43,241 bases of DNA from Pseudomonas sp. CAN1 (GCF_030462585.1 NZ_JASMRU010000008.1:126327-169567), one strand, 5' to 3'. Counted from the stretch's first letter, positions 14,492 through 23,689 are shown. The notes: generated from the sequence alone by a model not told the origin. Translations and numbers: made by a program.

Positions 14492-16682
14492 GGGTCGATT
14501 TTCCAGAAGAGGTTTCGCCGTCGCGCAGCGGCGACTGCGCATCGAGCAGGCTGCTGCGGATGAAGTGCAGGTAGCTGAGCACGCGGCGCAGCGGCGAGCT
14601 TTCGAAGTCCGGCGCGCGCGGCTCGTCGGTGGTCTTCACGCAATCGATGGCCTGCTCGACGGCGGCCAGGGCGCGCTCGCGGTTGGCCGCGCAAGGTTTG
14701 ACGAACAGACGGATCAGCGCACGCCCCATGGCACGGATCGACTGCCGCCAGGGCGTCGACTCGGCGTAGCAGGGCTCGCTCGGCAGGTTTTCCTGCTCGA
14801 CGCGCAGTTCGATGATCGAATGGCCGATCTCCAGCACCACGAAGGTCCAGCGCAGCAGGCGACGCTGCATCTGCGGGCTGCGTGCGGCGACGCCGTAGGC
14901 CTGGTTGAGCAGGTCGCGGGTGCCGCTCTCGAAGGACGAGACCAGGCCGTCGAGCTTGCCGCTGATGGCTTCCACCACGCGCAGGCGCAGGTCCTTCTCC
15001 AGGCGGCGCCACAGCCAGGCGCTGGTCGGCGGCATGATCACCGCGGCGACCACCGCGGCCAAGCTCTGCGAGATCACCAGGGCGATGTACTCGTTGAGCA
15101 TGCGGCCCGGATCGTAGACGGTGAGGTTCGCCGGGATCGCACCAAAGCTGAAGAACACCAGCAGGCCCAGGCCGTAGCCGGCGTACTGCGGCTTGATGGA
15201 GAAGAACGCACCCACCGCGAACACCGGCGCCAGGGCGAAGGCCAGCAGGGCGAAGCCGTCCAGGTGCGGGAAGACGAAGAAGGTTTCGCTGAAGCCGAGG
15301 ATCGCCGCGATGAAGGTACCCACGGCCATCTGCATGGCCATTTTCGCCGGGTCCGGCGCGGCCGAGACCAGCGCAGCAACGGCGGCGGCGTTGAGCACGA
15401 AGGTGCTGCCGCTGGGCCAGGCGGTCTCGATCCAGAAGATGCCGAACACCAGCACCATCAGCGCGGTACGACCGCCGGCCACCAGCGAGGCGACCAGGTT
15501 GGCCTTGGGCGAGAAGCCGTGCTTCCAGTTCTCCCGCTCGTGCTTGTGCGCGGCCAGGGAGGCATGGGTCAGGGCGTAGTTGTAGAGGTCGTCGGCGAGG
15601 CGGTAGAGCAGTTCGCCGGCGGTGTTGTAGTCCATCAGCGCGGCCGGCTCATCCTGCTCGGCGAGCAGTTGCGCGCGGCCAGCACGGATGCGTTGCATCA
15701 TCCGCGTACGGTGGCTTTCCAGCTGCGCGGCGAGGCGCTCGGCGTCACGGTCGGTGACCGACTGGCCACGCCACGGGGCGAGCACCTGGGCCAGTTCGTC
15801 CAGGCACGGCTGCAGGGCGCGCAGCACGGCTTCGGCTTCCTGCGCACGCAGGCGCGAGAGCAACTGGTGCAGCGCGTGGTAGCGGGTGGTGAGGACCATG
15901 AACTCGTTGTTCAGGCGCGACAGGCGGCCGGAACGCAGGCGCATGTGCGGGTCTTCGAAACGGGTGACGCTGCGCAGCGCTTCCAGGCCCACGGCCTGGG
16001 AGGCGAAGGCCACGTTGGCGGCCTCGAACTTCGGCCGCTCGCCGCCGCCGAGGTTGTCCAGGACGAAGCCGGCGAAGGCGCCGAAACGCTGGTACAGCGC
16101 GTTGCGCATGGCGGTGCTGGAGGTCTGCGGGAACAGCGTGGCGCTGACCACCATGGAGCAGAGGATGCCCAGGCTGATTTCCAGCACGCGCCAGATCGCC
16201 GACATGAACGCGGCTTCCGGGTGCAGGGTGGCAGGCAGGCCGATCAGCGTGGCGGTGTAGCCGGCGAGCACGCAGGCATAGGAACGAAAGTCGCGGTAGC
16301 GCGCGGCGCCGACGGTGCACAGGCCGATCCACAGCGCCGAGACCAGCAGGAACAGCTCGCGCTGCTGGGCGAAGATGGCGATCAGCGCGACCATCACGGT
16401 CAGCCCGACCACGCTGCCGAGAATCCGGTAGAAGCTCTTGGCGAAAACCTGGCCGCTCTGCGGCTGCATGACGATGAACACGGTGATGGTCGCCGTGCTC
16501 GGCTGCGGCAGTTCCAGGCGCATGGCCAGCCACAGGGTCAGCAGCGCGGCGAGCAGCACCTTGGCGATGTAGATCCAGGTGATGCCGTCACTGCGGCCCC
16601 ACTCCAGCAGCGCGCGACGCAGGGCGTCCAGCGGCGCCAGCTGGCGGGTGGCGGTGCTGCCGTTGTAGGAATCGCCGGCCAT
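14481..16682 (-). CDS. FUSC-family inner-membrane efflux protein (AaeB-like)
   Basis: A 733-residue protein with two blocks of about five to six membrane helices (residues about 35-200 and 400-560), each followed by a cytoplasmic helical domain. This is the standard FUSC/AaeB plan. It probably exports aromatic acids or similar compounds using the proton gradient, through the HlyD adaptor and the outer-membrane factor. Its start follows the outer-membrane factor stop with only one nucleotide between (CAT C TCA on the plus strand). It is somewhat longer than E. coli AaeB (about 655). The C-terminal tail is acidic and basic mixed and not conserved. Confidence 0.9.
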   Translation of the reverse strand: MAGDSYNGSTATRQLAPLDALRRALLEWGRSDGITWIYIAKVLLAALLTLWLAMRLELPQPSTATITVFIVMQPQSGQVFAKSFYRILGSVVGLTVMVALIAIFAQQRELFLLVSALWIGLCTVGAARYRDFRSYACVLAGYTATLIGLPATLHPEAAFMSAIWRVLEISLGILCSMVVSATLFPQTSSTAMRNALYQRFGAFAGFVLDNLGGGERPKFEAANVAFASQAVGLEALRSVTRFEDPHMRLRSGRLSRLNNEFMVLTTRYHALHQLLSRLRAQEAEAVLRALQPCLDELAQVLAPWRGQSVTDRDAERLAAQLESHRTRMMQRIRAGRAQLLAEQDEPAALMDYNTAGELLYRLADDLYNYALTHASLAAHKHERENWKHGFSPKANLVASLVAGGRTALMVLVFGIFWIETAWPSGSTFVLNAAAVAALVSAAPDPAKMAMQMAVGTFIAAILGFSETFFVFPHLDGFALLAFALAPVFAVGAFFSIKPQYAGYGLGLLVFFSFGAIPANLTVYDPGRMLNEYIALVISQSLAAVVAAVIMPPTSAWLWRRLEKDLRLRVVEAISGKLDGLVSSFESGTRDLLNQAYGVAARSPQMQRRLLRWTFVVLEIGHSIIELRVEQENLPSEPCYAESTPWRQSIRAMGRALIRLFVKPCAANRERALAAVEQAIDCVKTTDEPRAPDFESSPLRRVLSYLHFIRSSLLDAQSPLRDGETSSGKSTHVA

Positions 16683-16683
16683 C

Positions 16684-18192
16684 TCAGCGCTCGCCGACCG
16701 CGCGGACGCCGACGGTCTCGGGGACCATCTTCGTCTCTTTCGGGCCTTCCTGCTTGTCCATCATGCCGCCGCCCAGGGCGACGACCAGGCCAGCATGGAT
16801 GGCCAGGCGCGAGGCGCGCACCTGCTGCTCGACCAGCTGCTGCTGGAACAGGCGGGACTGCGCGTTGAGCACGTTGAGGTAGTCGGTCAGGCCGCCACGG
16901 TAGGCCTTGGTGGCGATGTCGTAGGTGCGCTGGGCCGAGGCCACGGACTTGGCAGCGAAGCCTTCCTGCAGCTCCATGGAGTGCATGCGGATCAGTTGGT
17001 CGGAGATGCCCTTGAGCGCGTTGATCAGCGTCTGGTTGTACTGCGCCACGGCGGCGTCGTAGCCGGCGGATTCCTGGCTCAACTGCGAGCGGCGGCGGCC
17101 GCCATCGAAGATCGGCAGGGAGATCGCCGGTCCGACGCCATAGGTGAATTTCTCGGCGTTGAGGAATTCCAGCATGCCGCCGCCGACCGCGCTGTAGCCG
17201 ATGCTCGCGACCAGGTCGACGTTGGGGTAGAACTCGGCGCGGGCGACGTCCACGCCCTTGGCCTGGGCTGCGACCTTCCAGCGGCTGGCAACCACGTCGG
17301 GGCGGTGGCCGAGCAGCTCCATCGGCAGCTTGCTGGGCAGGCCGGGGCCGGCGGCGAGCTTCAGGGTCGGGCGCTGGATCGACACGCCGGCGCCGGGGCC
17401 TTTGCCGGCCAGGGCGGCGATCTGGTTGCGGGTCAGCTGGATTTCCTCGTCCACCGCTTCGATCTTGCGCTCGGTTTCCGGCAACGGGACTTCCGCCTGG
17501 CTGACTTCGAAATGCGTGCCGATGCCGCCATCGAGACGACGCTGGGCCAGGGCCAGGATGCCCTGCTGCTGCGCCAGCATGGCCTTGCCGATGTCCAGCT
17601 TGGCGTACTGCAGCGACAGCTGGATGTAGGCGCGGACGATGTTGCTCTCCAGCTCCAGCTGGGCGACGCGCGCCTCGGCGGCGGTCATCTTGGCGATGTC
17701 CAGGTAGCGTTCGGTGTTGCTGCGCTCGCGGCCCCAGAGGTCGAGCGAATAGCTCAGGCCGATGGCCGCGTTGTTGTTCCAGGTGGTGGTGTCGGCCAGG
17801 TCGCCGGGGCCGTAGAAGTAGTCGGTCGGCCAGCGGTGGCGGGTCAGCGAGGCGTCCCCGCTAATCTGCGGCGACTCGGCGGACTCGGCGATGCCGGCCA
17901 TGGCCATGGCCATGCGCACCCGCGCCTCGGCCTGGGCCAGGGTCGGGCTGCCCTCCAGCGCGGTCTGCACCCAGGCATTCAACTGCGGATCGCCATAGGC
18001 GCGCCACCACTGTTCGGCCGGCCAGCCAGCTTCCTGGTTGGCGTGCGCGATGGCGGCGTCGGTGGCCAGCTCGGTGTCACCCAGGCGTTGTTCCTGCGGG
18101 GCGATGCCGTTGGTGCTGATACATCCGGCGATTGTTGAAAAAATGACAAAGGAGCCGACGAACGTCAGTCCTTTCATGAGGTGACGCGACAC
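16684..18192 (-). CDS. Outer-membrane efflux lipoprotein (NodT/OprM family)
   Basis: A 502-residue TolC-like outer-membrane factor. The N-terminus has a lipoprotein signal with lipobox IAGC (Cys24). Two OEP repeats follow, with WWRAYGDPQLNAWVQTAL, LSYSLDLWGRERSNTE and the second-repeat FLNAEKFTYGVGPAISLPIF. The start is GTG at 18192 with AGGA 8 nt upstream; ATG 18177 has no ribosome-binding site. It is the first gene of the efflux operon and has a 295-nt divergent intergenic region with the LysR gene. The C-terminal tail (KQEGPKETKMVPETVG) is charged and probably unstructured. Confidence 0.9.
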   Translation of the reverse strand: MSRHLMKGLTFVGSFVIFSTIAGCISTNGIAPQEQRLGDTELATDAAIAHANQEAGWPAEQWWRAYGDPQLNAWVQTALEGSPTLAQAEARVRMAMAMAGIAESAESPQISGDASLTRHRWPTDYFYGPGDLADTTTWNNNAAIGLSYSLDLWGRERSNTERYLDIAKMTAAEARVAQLELESNIVRAYIQLSLQYAKLDIGKAMLAQQQGILALAQRRLDGGIGTHFEVSQAEVPLPETERKIEAVDEEIQLTRNQIAALAGKGPGAGVSIQRPTLKLAAGPGLPSKLPMELLGHRPDVVASRWKVAAQAKGVDVARAEFYPNVDLVASIGYSAVGGGMLEFLNAEKFTYGVGPAISLPIFDGGRRRSQLSQESAGYDAAVAQYNQTLINALKGISDQLIRMHSMELQEGFAAKSVASAQRTYDIATKAYRGGLTDYLNVLNAQSRLFQQQLVEQQVRASRLAIHAGLVVALGGGMMDKQEGPKETKMVPETVGVRAVGER

Positions 18193-18320
18193 GATGGAGG
18201 TCCTGGAAGTGGTCTAGCTTTTCAGCGTGGGGCTTTTAAGCGTGGAGATGCCGGCAAAGCCAATGACGGCGATTGAATTCTAGGGATGGGGAAGGGAACG
18301 GATAAGCCGGCTGATTTGTG

Positions 18321-18347
18321 ATTGTTTATTACCGATAATGAAACAAT
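18321..18347. promoter_or_regulatory. Candidate LysR operator in the divergent efflux/LysR intergenic region
   Basis: The 295-nt region 18193-18487 separates the efflux operon from its divergent regulator. An AT-rich, imperfect dyad ATTGTTTATTACCGATAATG with the inverted end AAACAAT stands out in otherwise GC-rich DNA, with ATTA-CCGA-TAAT at its centre. LysR-type sites are often T-N11-A dyads in such positions. Assignment is by location and symmetry only. Confidence 0.45.
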
Positions 18348-18487
18348 GTGTGTCGCCATCCATGTGACAATAGGCCGCCCCCGCTCTGCTCCGCGCATTG
18401 CCACCCATCAAGGACATGCCACCGGCGACCCGGTAACGCTCCACCGACGTCACCAACCAGGACAGACGCCCCACTCACGAGGCCCCA

Positions 18488-19423
18488 ATGGACACACTGC
18501 AGACCATGCGTGCGTTCGCCTGTGTCGCGGAAACCGGCAGTTTCACCGCCGCCGCGCAGCAGCTGAACACCACCACCGCCTACGTATCCCGCGCGGTCGC
18601 CAATCTGGAGTCCCACCTGCGGACCCGCCTGCTCAACCGCACCACCCGGCGGATCGCCCTCACCGAGGCCGGCCAGCGTTACCTGCTGCGCTGCGAGCAG
18701 ATCCTCGCCTATGTCGAGGAAGCCGAAGCCGAGGCCAGCGACGCCCACGCCCGCCCCGCCGGCCGCCTGCGCGTGCATTCGATGACCGGTATCGGCCAGC
18801 ACTATGTGATCCGCGCCATCGCCAACTACCGCCAGCTGCACCCGGATGTGACCTTCGAGCTGACCATGGCCAACCGCGTGCCGGACCTGCTCGACGAAGG
18901 CTTCGACGTGGCCATCGTGGTCGCTTCGGAACTGCCCGACTCGGGACTGGTGTCCCAGCGCATCGGCGAGACCTACAGCATCCTCTGCGCCTCGCCCGAC
19001 TACCTGGCCCGGCGCGGCACGCCGAAAACCCCGACCGAGCTGATGGAGCACGATTGCCTGCGCCTGATCAGCCCAGTGTTGCCGCTGGACAAGTGGCTGT
19101 TCGACGGCCCCAACGGCCAGGAAATGATCACCCTCGGCCCGTCGCCCTTCCAGGTGAACGTCGGCGACGCCATGACCGAGGCCATCGGCTCGGGCATGGG
19201 CATCAGCGCCCTGCCCGTCTACTCGGCCATCGACGGCCTGCGCGACGGCTCGCTGGTGCGCGTGCTGCCGCACTACAAGCTGCAGATTCTCAACGTCTAT
19301 GCGCTGTATCCGTCGCGCCAGTACCTGGACGCGAAGATCAAGACCTGGGTCGCGTATCTGCGCGAAAACCTGCCCGGTGTGCTCCAGGCGGATGGCGCCG
19401 GGCTCGCCGATGTGGGACCCTGA
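18488..19423 (+). CDS. LysR-family transcriptional regulator (AaeR-like position)
   Basis: 311 residues: N-terminal winged helix-turn-helix (about 1-60, with FTAAAQQLNTTTAYVSRAVA as recognition region) and a C-terminal effector-binding domain of two alpha/beta lobes (92-295). It is transcribed divergently from the four-gene efflux operon, which is the usual arrangement for a LysR regulator that activates its neighbour on binding an aromatic effector. GAGG upstream supports ATG 18488. The partner effector cannot be deduced. Confidence 0.9.
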   Translation: MDTLQTMRAFACVAETGSFTAAAQQLNTTTAYVSRAVANLESHLRTRLLNRTTRRIALTEAGQRYLLRCEQILAYVEEAEAEASDAHARPAGRLRVHSMTGIGQHYVIRAIANYRQLHPDVTFELTMANRVPDLLDEGFDVAIVVASELPDSGLVSQRIGETYSILCASPDYLARRGTPKTPTELMEHDCLRLISPVLPLDKWLFDGPNGQEMITLGPSPFQVNVGDAMTEAIGSGMGISALPVYSAIDGLRDGSLVRVLPHYKLQILNVYALYPSRQYLDAKIKTWVAYLRENLPGVLQADGAGLADVGP

Positions 19424-19440
19424 CCATCGTTTTGCCGTGT

Positions 19441-19500
19441 TTCGCGGGCAAGCTCACTGTGTAACTCCCTACCCCGGTGTTCAGTGAGCTTGCCCGCGAA
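19441..19500. terminator. 19-bp perfect inverted repeat after the LysR gene
   Basis: TTCGCGGGCAAGCTCACTG (19441-19459) and its exact complement (19482-19500) flank a 22-nt loop, 17 nt after the LysR stop. It is related to the REP family (CGGGCAAGCTC variant) and there is no T-run. It could act as a terminator or mRNA end stabiliser. 19501-19639 shows no other feature. Confidence 0.6.
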
Positions 19501-19639
19501 CCCTCCCCTCGCAGCACCTCCCCGCGGAATTTCCCTACCGCTCAAGCGCCTGATTCCCACCTGCGCTTAACGATCCTCCGCTTACCGCTTTCTCCCGCAA
19601 GCCTCAGATTCTCCCCCTTTGTCCAACCGGGAGAAATCG

Positions 19640-19804
19640 ATGAAGAACTGGATCCTGCTCGGGCTCTGCCTGCTCGTTACGGTGACCCTGTACGGGACCT
19701 ACCAGAACACCTGCCCGACCTTCGTCAGCGACCACGGCGACCTGCTGCACTCCGCGGCCCTGCAGGGCATCTGCGGTTTCGTCGACACGCTGGTGCATCG
19801 CTAG
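19640..19804 (+). CDS. Small secreted or membrane protein, unknown
   Basis: A 54-residue product beginning MKNWILLGLCLLVTVTLYGT, a single hydrophobic helix that may be an uncleaved anchor or signal peptide. A short tail contains two cysteines (NTCPTF, QGICGF) that could form a disulfide in the periplasm. GGGAGAAA lies just upstream of ATG 19640. I do not recognise the family. Confidence that it is real comes from the ribosome-binding site and the coherent hydrophobic/Cys pattern. Confidence 0.55.
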   Translation: MKNWILLGLCLLVTVTLYGTYQNTCPTFVSDHGDLLHSAALQGICGFVDTLVHR

Positions 19805-19908
19805 AAACCGACGTTCGATAATCGCCCGGCGCGCACGCAAGCCTTGCGCCGCTCTGGTTCGGCAGTGGTAGGGTTAAGCCCCCTCCGCCTCCCCGCCGTC
19901 CGAGAGCC

Positions 19909-20883
19909 ATGAAAAAGAACGTCTTCGTCTTCAGCCGCCTTGCCGCGGAACACCTCGACCGCCTGCGCAGCCAGTTCAACGTCACCGTGCTCGACCCGAA
20001 ACTGGGCGATGTCGATGCGCAATTGGCCGCCGCCCTGCCAACCACCCACGGCATGATCGGCGTCGGCCGCCCGCTGGGCGAGAAGCAACTGGCCCAGGCC
20101 ACCCAGCTGGAAGTCATCTCCAGCGTCTCGGTGGGCTACGACAACTACGACCTGAACTACCTGAACCAGCGCGGCATCCCGCTGACCAACACCCCGGATG
20201 TGCTGACCGAAACCACCGCCGACCTCGGCTTCGCCCTGATCATGGCCGCCGCCCGGCGCACCGCCGAGCTGGACGCCTGGACCAAGGCCGGCGAGTGGAA
20301 ACGCACCGTGGACGCCCAGCACTTCGGCGTCGACGTGCACGGCAAGAAGCTCGGCATCCTCGGCCTGGGGCGCATCGGCGCGGCCATCGCCCGCCGTGGT
20401 CGCTTCGGCTTCAACATGGACATCCTTTACCACGGCAACAGCCGCAAGCCGGAACTGGAACAGGAGTTCGGCGCGCGCTTCTGCGGCTTCGAGGAGCTGC
20501 TGGGCGAGGCGGATTTCGTCTGCGTGGTAGTGCCGCTGTCGGACAAGACCCGCAAGCTGATCGGCAAGCGCGAACTGGAGCTGATGAAGCCCAGCGCCAT
20601 CCTGGTGAACATCGCCCGCGGCCAGGTGATCGACGAGGCCGCGCTGGTGGAAGCGCTGCAGGAGAAGCGCATCCTCGCCGCCGGCCTGGACGTCTACGAG
20701 AAAGAACCGCTGGCCGAGTCGCCGCTGTTCGCCCTGCCCAACGCCGTGACCCTGCCGCACATCGGCTCGGCCACCCACGAAACCCGCCAGGCCATGGCCG
20801 AGTGCGCGCTGGACAACTTCGAAGCCGCCCTGCGCGGCGAGCGGCCGAAGAACCTGGTCAACCCGCAGGCCTGGAAGGCCTGA
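19909..20883 (+). CDS. ghrB: D-2-hydroxyacid dehydrogenase, 2-ketogluconate/glyoxylate reductase type
   Basis: A 324-residue NAD(P)H-dependent reductase of 2-oxoacids. The Rossmann motif is GLGRIG (152-157). The catalytic triad of the family is visible: Arg237 (NIARG), Glu266 (YEKEP) and His284 (LPHIGSAT). Length and VSVGYDNYDL resemble E. coli GhrB and Pseudomonas 2-ketogluconate reductases (KguD/TkrA). The gene stands alone here, with no 2-ketogluconate transporter or kinase beside it, so glyoxylate/hydroxypyruvate reduction is equally possible. The gene symbol is given for the family; the exact substrate is uncertain. Confidence 0.85.
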   Translation: MKKNVFVFSRLAAEHLDRLRSQFNVTVLDPKLGDVDAQLAAALPTTHGMIGVGRPLGEKQLAQATQLEVISSVSVGYDNYDLNYLNQRGIPLTNTPDVLTETTADLGFALIMAAARRTAELDAWTKAGEWKRTVDAQHFGVDVHGKKLGILGLGRIGAAIARRGRFGFNMDILYHGNSRKPELEQEFGARFCGFEELLGEADFVCVVVPLSDKTRKLIGKRELELMKPSAILVNIARGQVIDEAALVEALQEKRILAAGLDVYEKEPLAESPLFALPNAVTLPHIGSATHETRQAMAECALDNFEAALRGERPKNLVNPQAWKA

Positions 20884-20899
20884 TCGCGAGATGCTTTTC

Positions 20900-20965
20900 G
20901 TAGGAGCGAGCTTGCTCGCGAACCAACTCCGCTAAGTGGCGATTCGCGAGCAAGCTCGCTCCTAC
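20900..20965. repeat. REP doublet
   Basis: A REP (GTAGGAGCGAGCTTGCTCGC, from 20900) and its inverted partner (ending CTCGCTCCTAC at 20965) face each other across about 19 nt. They lie between two convergent genes, where the hairpin may serve as a bidirectional transcription end. Confidence 0.88.
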
Positions 20966-20973
20966 ATTGGCCA

Positions 20974-21867
20974 TTAAGCCCGGGCTGGCTGCAACACTGG
21001 CCGGGGCTTACGGAACACCAGCACGTTACCCACCATCACCAGCCCCAGCCCGGCCAGGGCCGGCAGGCTCCACTGGTAGCCCTCGGCAAAGGCCGAGACA
21101 TTCAGCGCCACTACCGGGAACAGCACGGTGCAGTAGGCCGCGCGCTCCGGCCCCATGCGCCCGACCAGGGTCAGGTAGGCGGTAAAGCCGATCACCGATC
21201 CGGGAATCGCCAGGTACAGCAGGGACCAGACGTACTGCGGGCTGCTGTCGAAGGTCAGCGGTACGCCTTGCACCACGCAGATCGCCAGCAGGATCAGCGA
21301 GCCATAGAACATGCCCCAGGCGTTGGTCGACAGCGGCCGCAGCCCGGCCTTCTGTTGCAGGCTCGACAGCAGGTTGCCCGCCGAGAAGCACAGCGTGCCG
21401 AGCAACGCCAGACCCAGTCCGTAGAACGTTTCCGGCGTGGCCTGGTGCCCGGACAGCTCCGGCCAGAACAGTAGCGCCAGCCCCGCCAGACCGAATGCGC
21501 CGCCGCCCAGCACGTTGGGCGCGATGCGCTGGCCGAAGAAGATCCGCGCGTTCAGCGCATTCCACAGTGTCGCGGTGGAGAACACCACGGCGACCAGCCC
21601 GCTGGGGATCCACTGGCTGGCGGTGTAGAAGCACAGGAAGTTCACGCAGAACAGACACAAGCCCTGGGCAAAGCAGATCGCCTGCCCGCGCCGTCCCAGC
21701 GGCTGCAACCGCCGCGAGACCAGCAGCAGGGCGAACAGCACCAGCGCCGCCAGGCTGAAGCGGTAAGCGATGGACAGCGGAATGGCGACCACGCCGACCT
21801 GCAGCTTGATGGCGATCCAGGTGGTGCCCCAGATGAGTACGGTGAGCAGGTAGAGCGAGAGGTTCAT
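20974..21867 (-). CDS. EamA/DMT-family exporter
   Basis: A 297-residue inner-membrane transporter of the drug/metabolite superfamily with ten predicted helices in two EamA repeats (about 5-135 and 150-285). The first begins MNLSLYLLTVLIWGTTWIAI with the typical WGTTW motif; the second ends VMVGNVLVF. It exports small metabolites (amino acids or drugs) in characterised relatives. GGAGA upstream supports ATG 21867. It is divergent from an AraC regulator with a 136-nt shared upstream region, suggesting that the regulator controls it. Confidence 0.88.
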   Translation of the reverse strand: MNLSLYLLTVLIWGTTWIAIKLQVGVVAIPLSIAYRFSLAALVLFALLLVSRRLQPLGRRGQAICFAQGLCLFCVNFLCFYTASQWIPSGLVAVVFSTATLWNALNARIFFGQRIAPNVLGGGAFGLAGLALLFWPELSGHQATPETFYGLGLALLGTLCFSAGNLLSSLQQKAGLRPLSTNAWGMFYGSLILLAICVVQGVPLTFDSSPQYVWSLLYLAIPGSVIGFTAYLTLVGRMGPERAAYCTVLFPVVALNVSAFAEGYQWSLPALAGLGLVMVGNVLVFRKPRPVLQPARA

Positions 21868-22003
21868 GGCGGTCTCCGAGTTCTTGCCGAAACAGTCTCT
21901 CGCCCAGCCCTGGCGCCGGCTTGCAGATTCTTGCGCTTATTGCGACAACCGGGCTGGCAAGGCGCGCCCGCGCGGGTAGAGTGATGGCAACAGAGGAACA
22001 CCC

Positions 22004-22879
22004 ATGTCAGCCATTTCGCAGCTCGAAGTCTTCCAGTCGATGAACGCCTCGCCCAACGCCCGCCTGGAGCGTTGCGCGGAGCTGGGCGACGGGTTGTCTG
22101 CGGCGATCTGGAGCAACAGCCACGACGCTCGCGACTACCACGCGCCGAGCCATCACACGCTGTCCTGCTACCTCAACGACGGCACCGGCACCTTCCGCCG
22201 TGGCGCGCCCGGCACCACCGGCGCGCCGGACAAGCTCTGCGTGATGCCGGCCGGCGCCGAATCGGCGTGGATCGTCAACGGCGACATCCGCCTGGCGCAC
22301 CTGTACATCGGCCAGGAACAGTTCGCCCTCGGCTGCATCCGCCTGCTCGACCGCGAGCCGCGCGAGCTGCAGTTGCACGAACGCACTTTCCTCGACGACC
22401 CGCAGCAGGCCGCACGCTTCCGCCAGTTGGTGAAGCTGGACTGGCAAGAGCCGGGCGAACGCATCCGCACCAGCACCCTGGCCCATGACCTCATCGATCA
22501 CCTGCTGCTGAACCAGGTCGGCCTGCGCGAAGGCCTGAAGCTCAAGGGCGGGCTGGCCCCGACCATGCGCCGGCGCGTCGCCGAGTACATCGAACAGCGC
22601 CTGGACCAGCCGCTGTCCCTCGGTGAACTGGCGATGCAGACGGCCCTCTCGGAATACCACTTCGCGCGGATGTTTCGCGAAAGCTTTGGCATGCCGCCGC
22701 ACCAGTATGTACTGGCCCGCCGCGTGGCCCTGGCGCAACGCCTGCTGCGCGACACCCGCCAGCCACTCAGCCAGGTTGCCCTGGCCTGCGGGTTCTCCAG
22801 CGCCAGCCATTTCGCCAACCGCTTCCGCTCGGTGGTGGGCGGCACGCCGGGGGAATATCGGCAGGCGTTCGAGGAGTAA
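22004..22879 (+). CDS. AraC-family transcriptional regulator
   Basis: 291 residues. The N-terminal part (about 20-150) is a cupin-like sensor region (DYHAPSHHTLSCYLNDGTGT). The C-terminal part (188-288) has two helix-turn-helices: LSLGELAMQTALSEYHFARM and LSQVALACGFSSASHFANRF, followed by GGTPGEYR. GAGGAA precedes ATG 22004. Its divergent neighbour is a DMT exporter, the likely target. The ligand is unknown. Confidence 0.9.
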   Translation: MSAISQLEVFQSMNASPNARLERCAELGDGLSAAIWSNSHDARDYHAPSHHTLSCYLNDGTGTFRRGAPGTTGAPDKLCVMPAGAESAWIVNGDIRLAHLYIGQEQFALGCIRLLDREPRELQLHERTFLDDPQQAARFRQLVKLDWQEPGERIRTSTLAHDLIDHLLLNQVGLREGLKLKGGLAPTMRRRVAEYIEQRLDQPLSLGELAMQTALSEYHFARMFRESFGMPPHQYVLARRVALAQRLLRDTRQPLSQVALACGFSSASHFANRFRSVVGGTPGEYRQAFEE

Positions 22880-22901
22880 GGTTTCGGCCGGACGCGCTTC
22901 G

Positions 22902-23220
22902 CGTAGGAGCGGACCTTGTCCGCGAAATCCTCCGCGGCGGGCTGCCTGCATCCCTGGTTCTGTCGCAGGTATTACGCCGGCACCGTAGGAGCGAGCTTGC
23001 TCGCGAACCGCACTCTGCCGCCCTCTCCGCAGAAAACCGCCCATACCCATGCTGCCGATGCACGGGGAATCGATGGGTATCGCTGCGCTCCACGCCATCC
23101 TACGTTTGTGCTTCGCCGTGGGCTCGGTAGGGATGGAAATTCCAATCGCGGACAAGGTCCGCTCCTACGAAAAGCGGTTACGCCGGCGCGGGGCTGGTTC
23201 GCGAGCAAGCTCGCTCCTAC
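22902..23220. repeat. Interleaved REP copies of two subtypes around an ATACCCAT hairpin
   Basis: First part of the gene-free 895-bp region 22880-23774. Four REPs occur in the order: GGACC subtype forward (22902-22926), GAGCTT subtype forward (22985-23008), GGACC subtype inverted (23146-23168), GAGCTT subtype inverted (23197-23220). The two doublets therefore interleave rather than nest. Between them (23043-23104) is ATACCCATGCTGCC...ATGGGTATCGCTGCGCTC ending CCATCCTACG, a hairpin (ATACCCAT/ATGGGTAT) also represented at 7736-7765. Confidence 0.8.
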
Positions 23221-23251
23221 GAAGAGCCCACTCCACACCGGTCGGGCTTTG

Positions 23252-23570
23252 GCTCTTGAGGACTTCCAGAGGAGTATCCCCACACTCCGAACGCCCCGTT
23301 CAGGAGGCCTCGTTGAAGCGGAGTTTCAGGGGTTGAGCGGCATGGATGCCGCGAGAGCCGCGATGGGCCAGGGACGGCCCTTCGTGGGGGGACGCCTAGT
23401 TCGTGCCCCTGAAACTCCGCTTCAACGAGGGAATTTTTCGCCTAAGCGAAAAACCGGATGTCCGGGGCGAGACCTTTTGGTTCCTTTTGGGGCGTTTGCC
23501 AAAAGGGACTCGCCCGAGGGGGCGAAACACGAAGCCGGCGCGCACGCCGAAGCGACGCAGAAATACCCAT
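23252..23570 (+). repeat. Structured ~300-nt intergenic repeat, copy C, with 14-nt insertion
   Basis: Same element as copies A and B, starting GCTCTTGAGGACTTCCAGAG. The central arm is a perfect 25-bp inverted repeat (23308-23332 with 23406-23430). Inside are GCGGCATGGATGCCGC and the GCCGCGA/TCGTGGC stem; downstream are TTTTTCGC/GCGAAAAA, CCGGATGTCCGG and CCTTTTGG/CCAAAAGG. Relative to copy B it carries one clean 14-nt insertion, GGGGACGCCTAGTT (23388-23401), inside the second stem. The final CTGGAA is degenerate here. No gene is credible in it. Confidence 0.82.
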
Positions 23571-23689
23571 GCCAAAGCAACAAACCTGCAACGCCAGAGC
23601 AAAAGGAAGCGCAGGCACTGCCGACGAGTCTCGGGTACAGCCCGCCGCTACAAGGGGCGCTGCACCGCAGTGTTCACAGGAAAGAATGG

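Noticed and set aside
14490-16868. 792-codon plus-strand open frame opposite the FUSC gene
   Set aside because: Antisense shadow; the minus strand encodes a clear FUSC protein with the expected operon overlaps.
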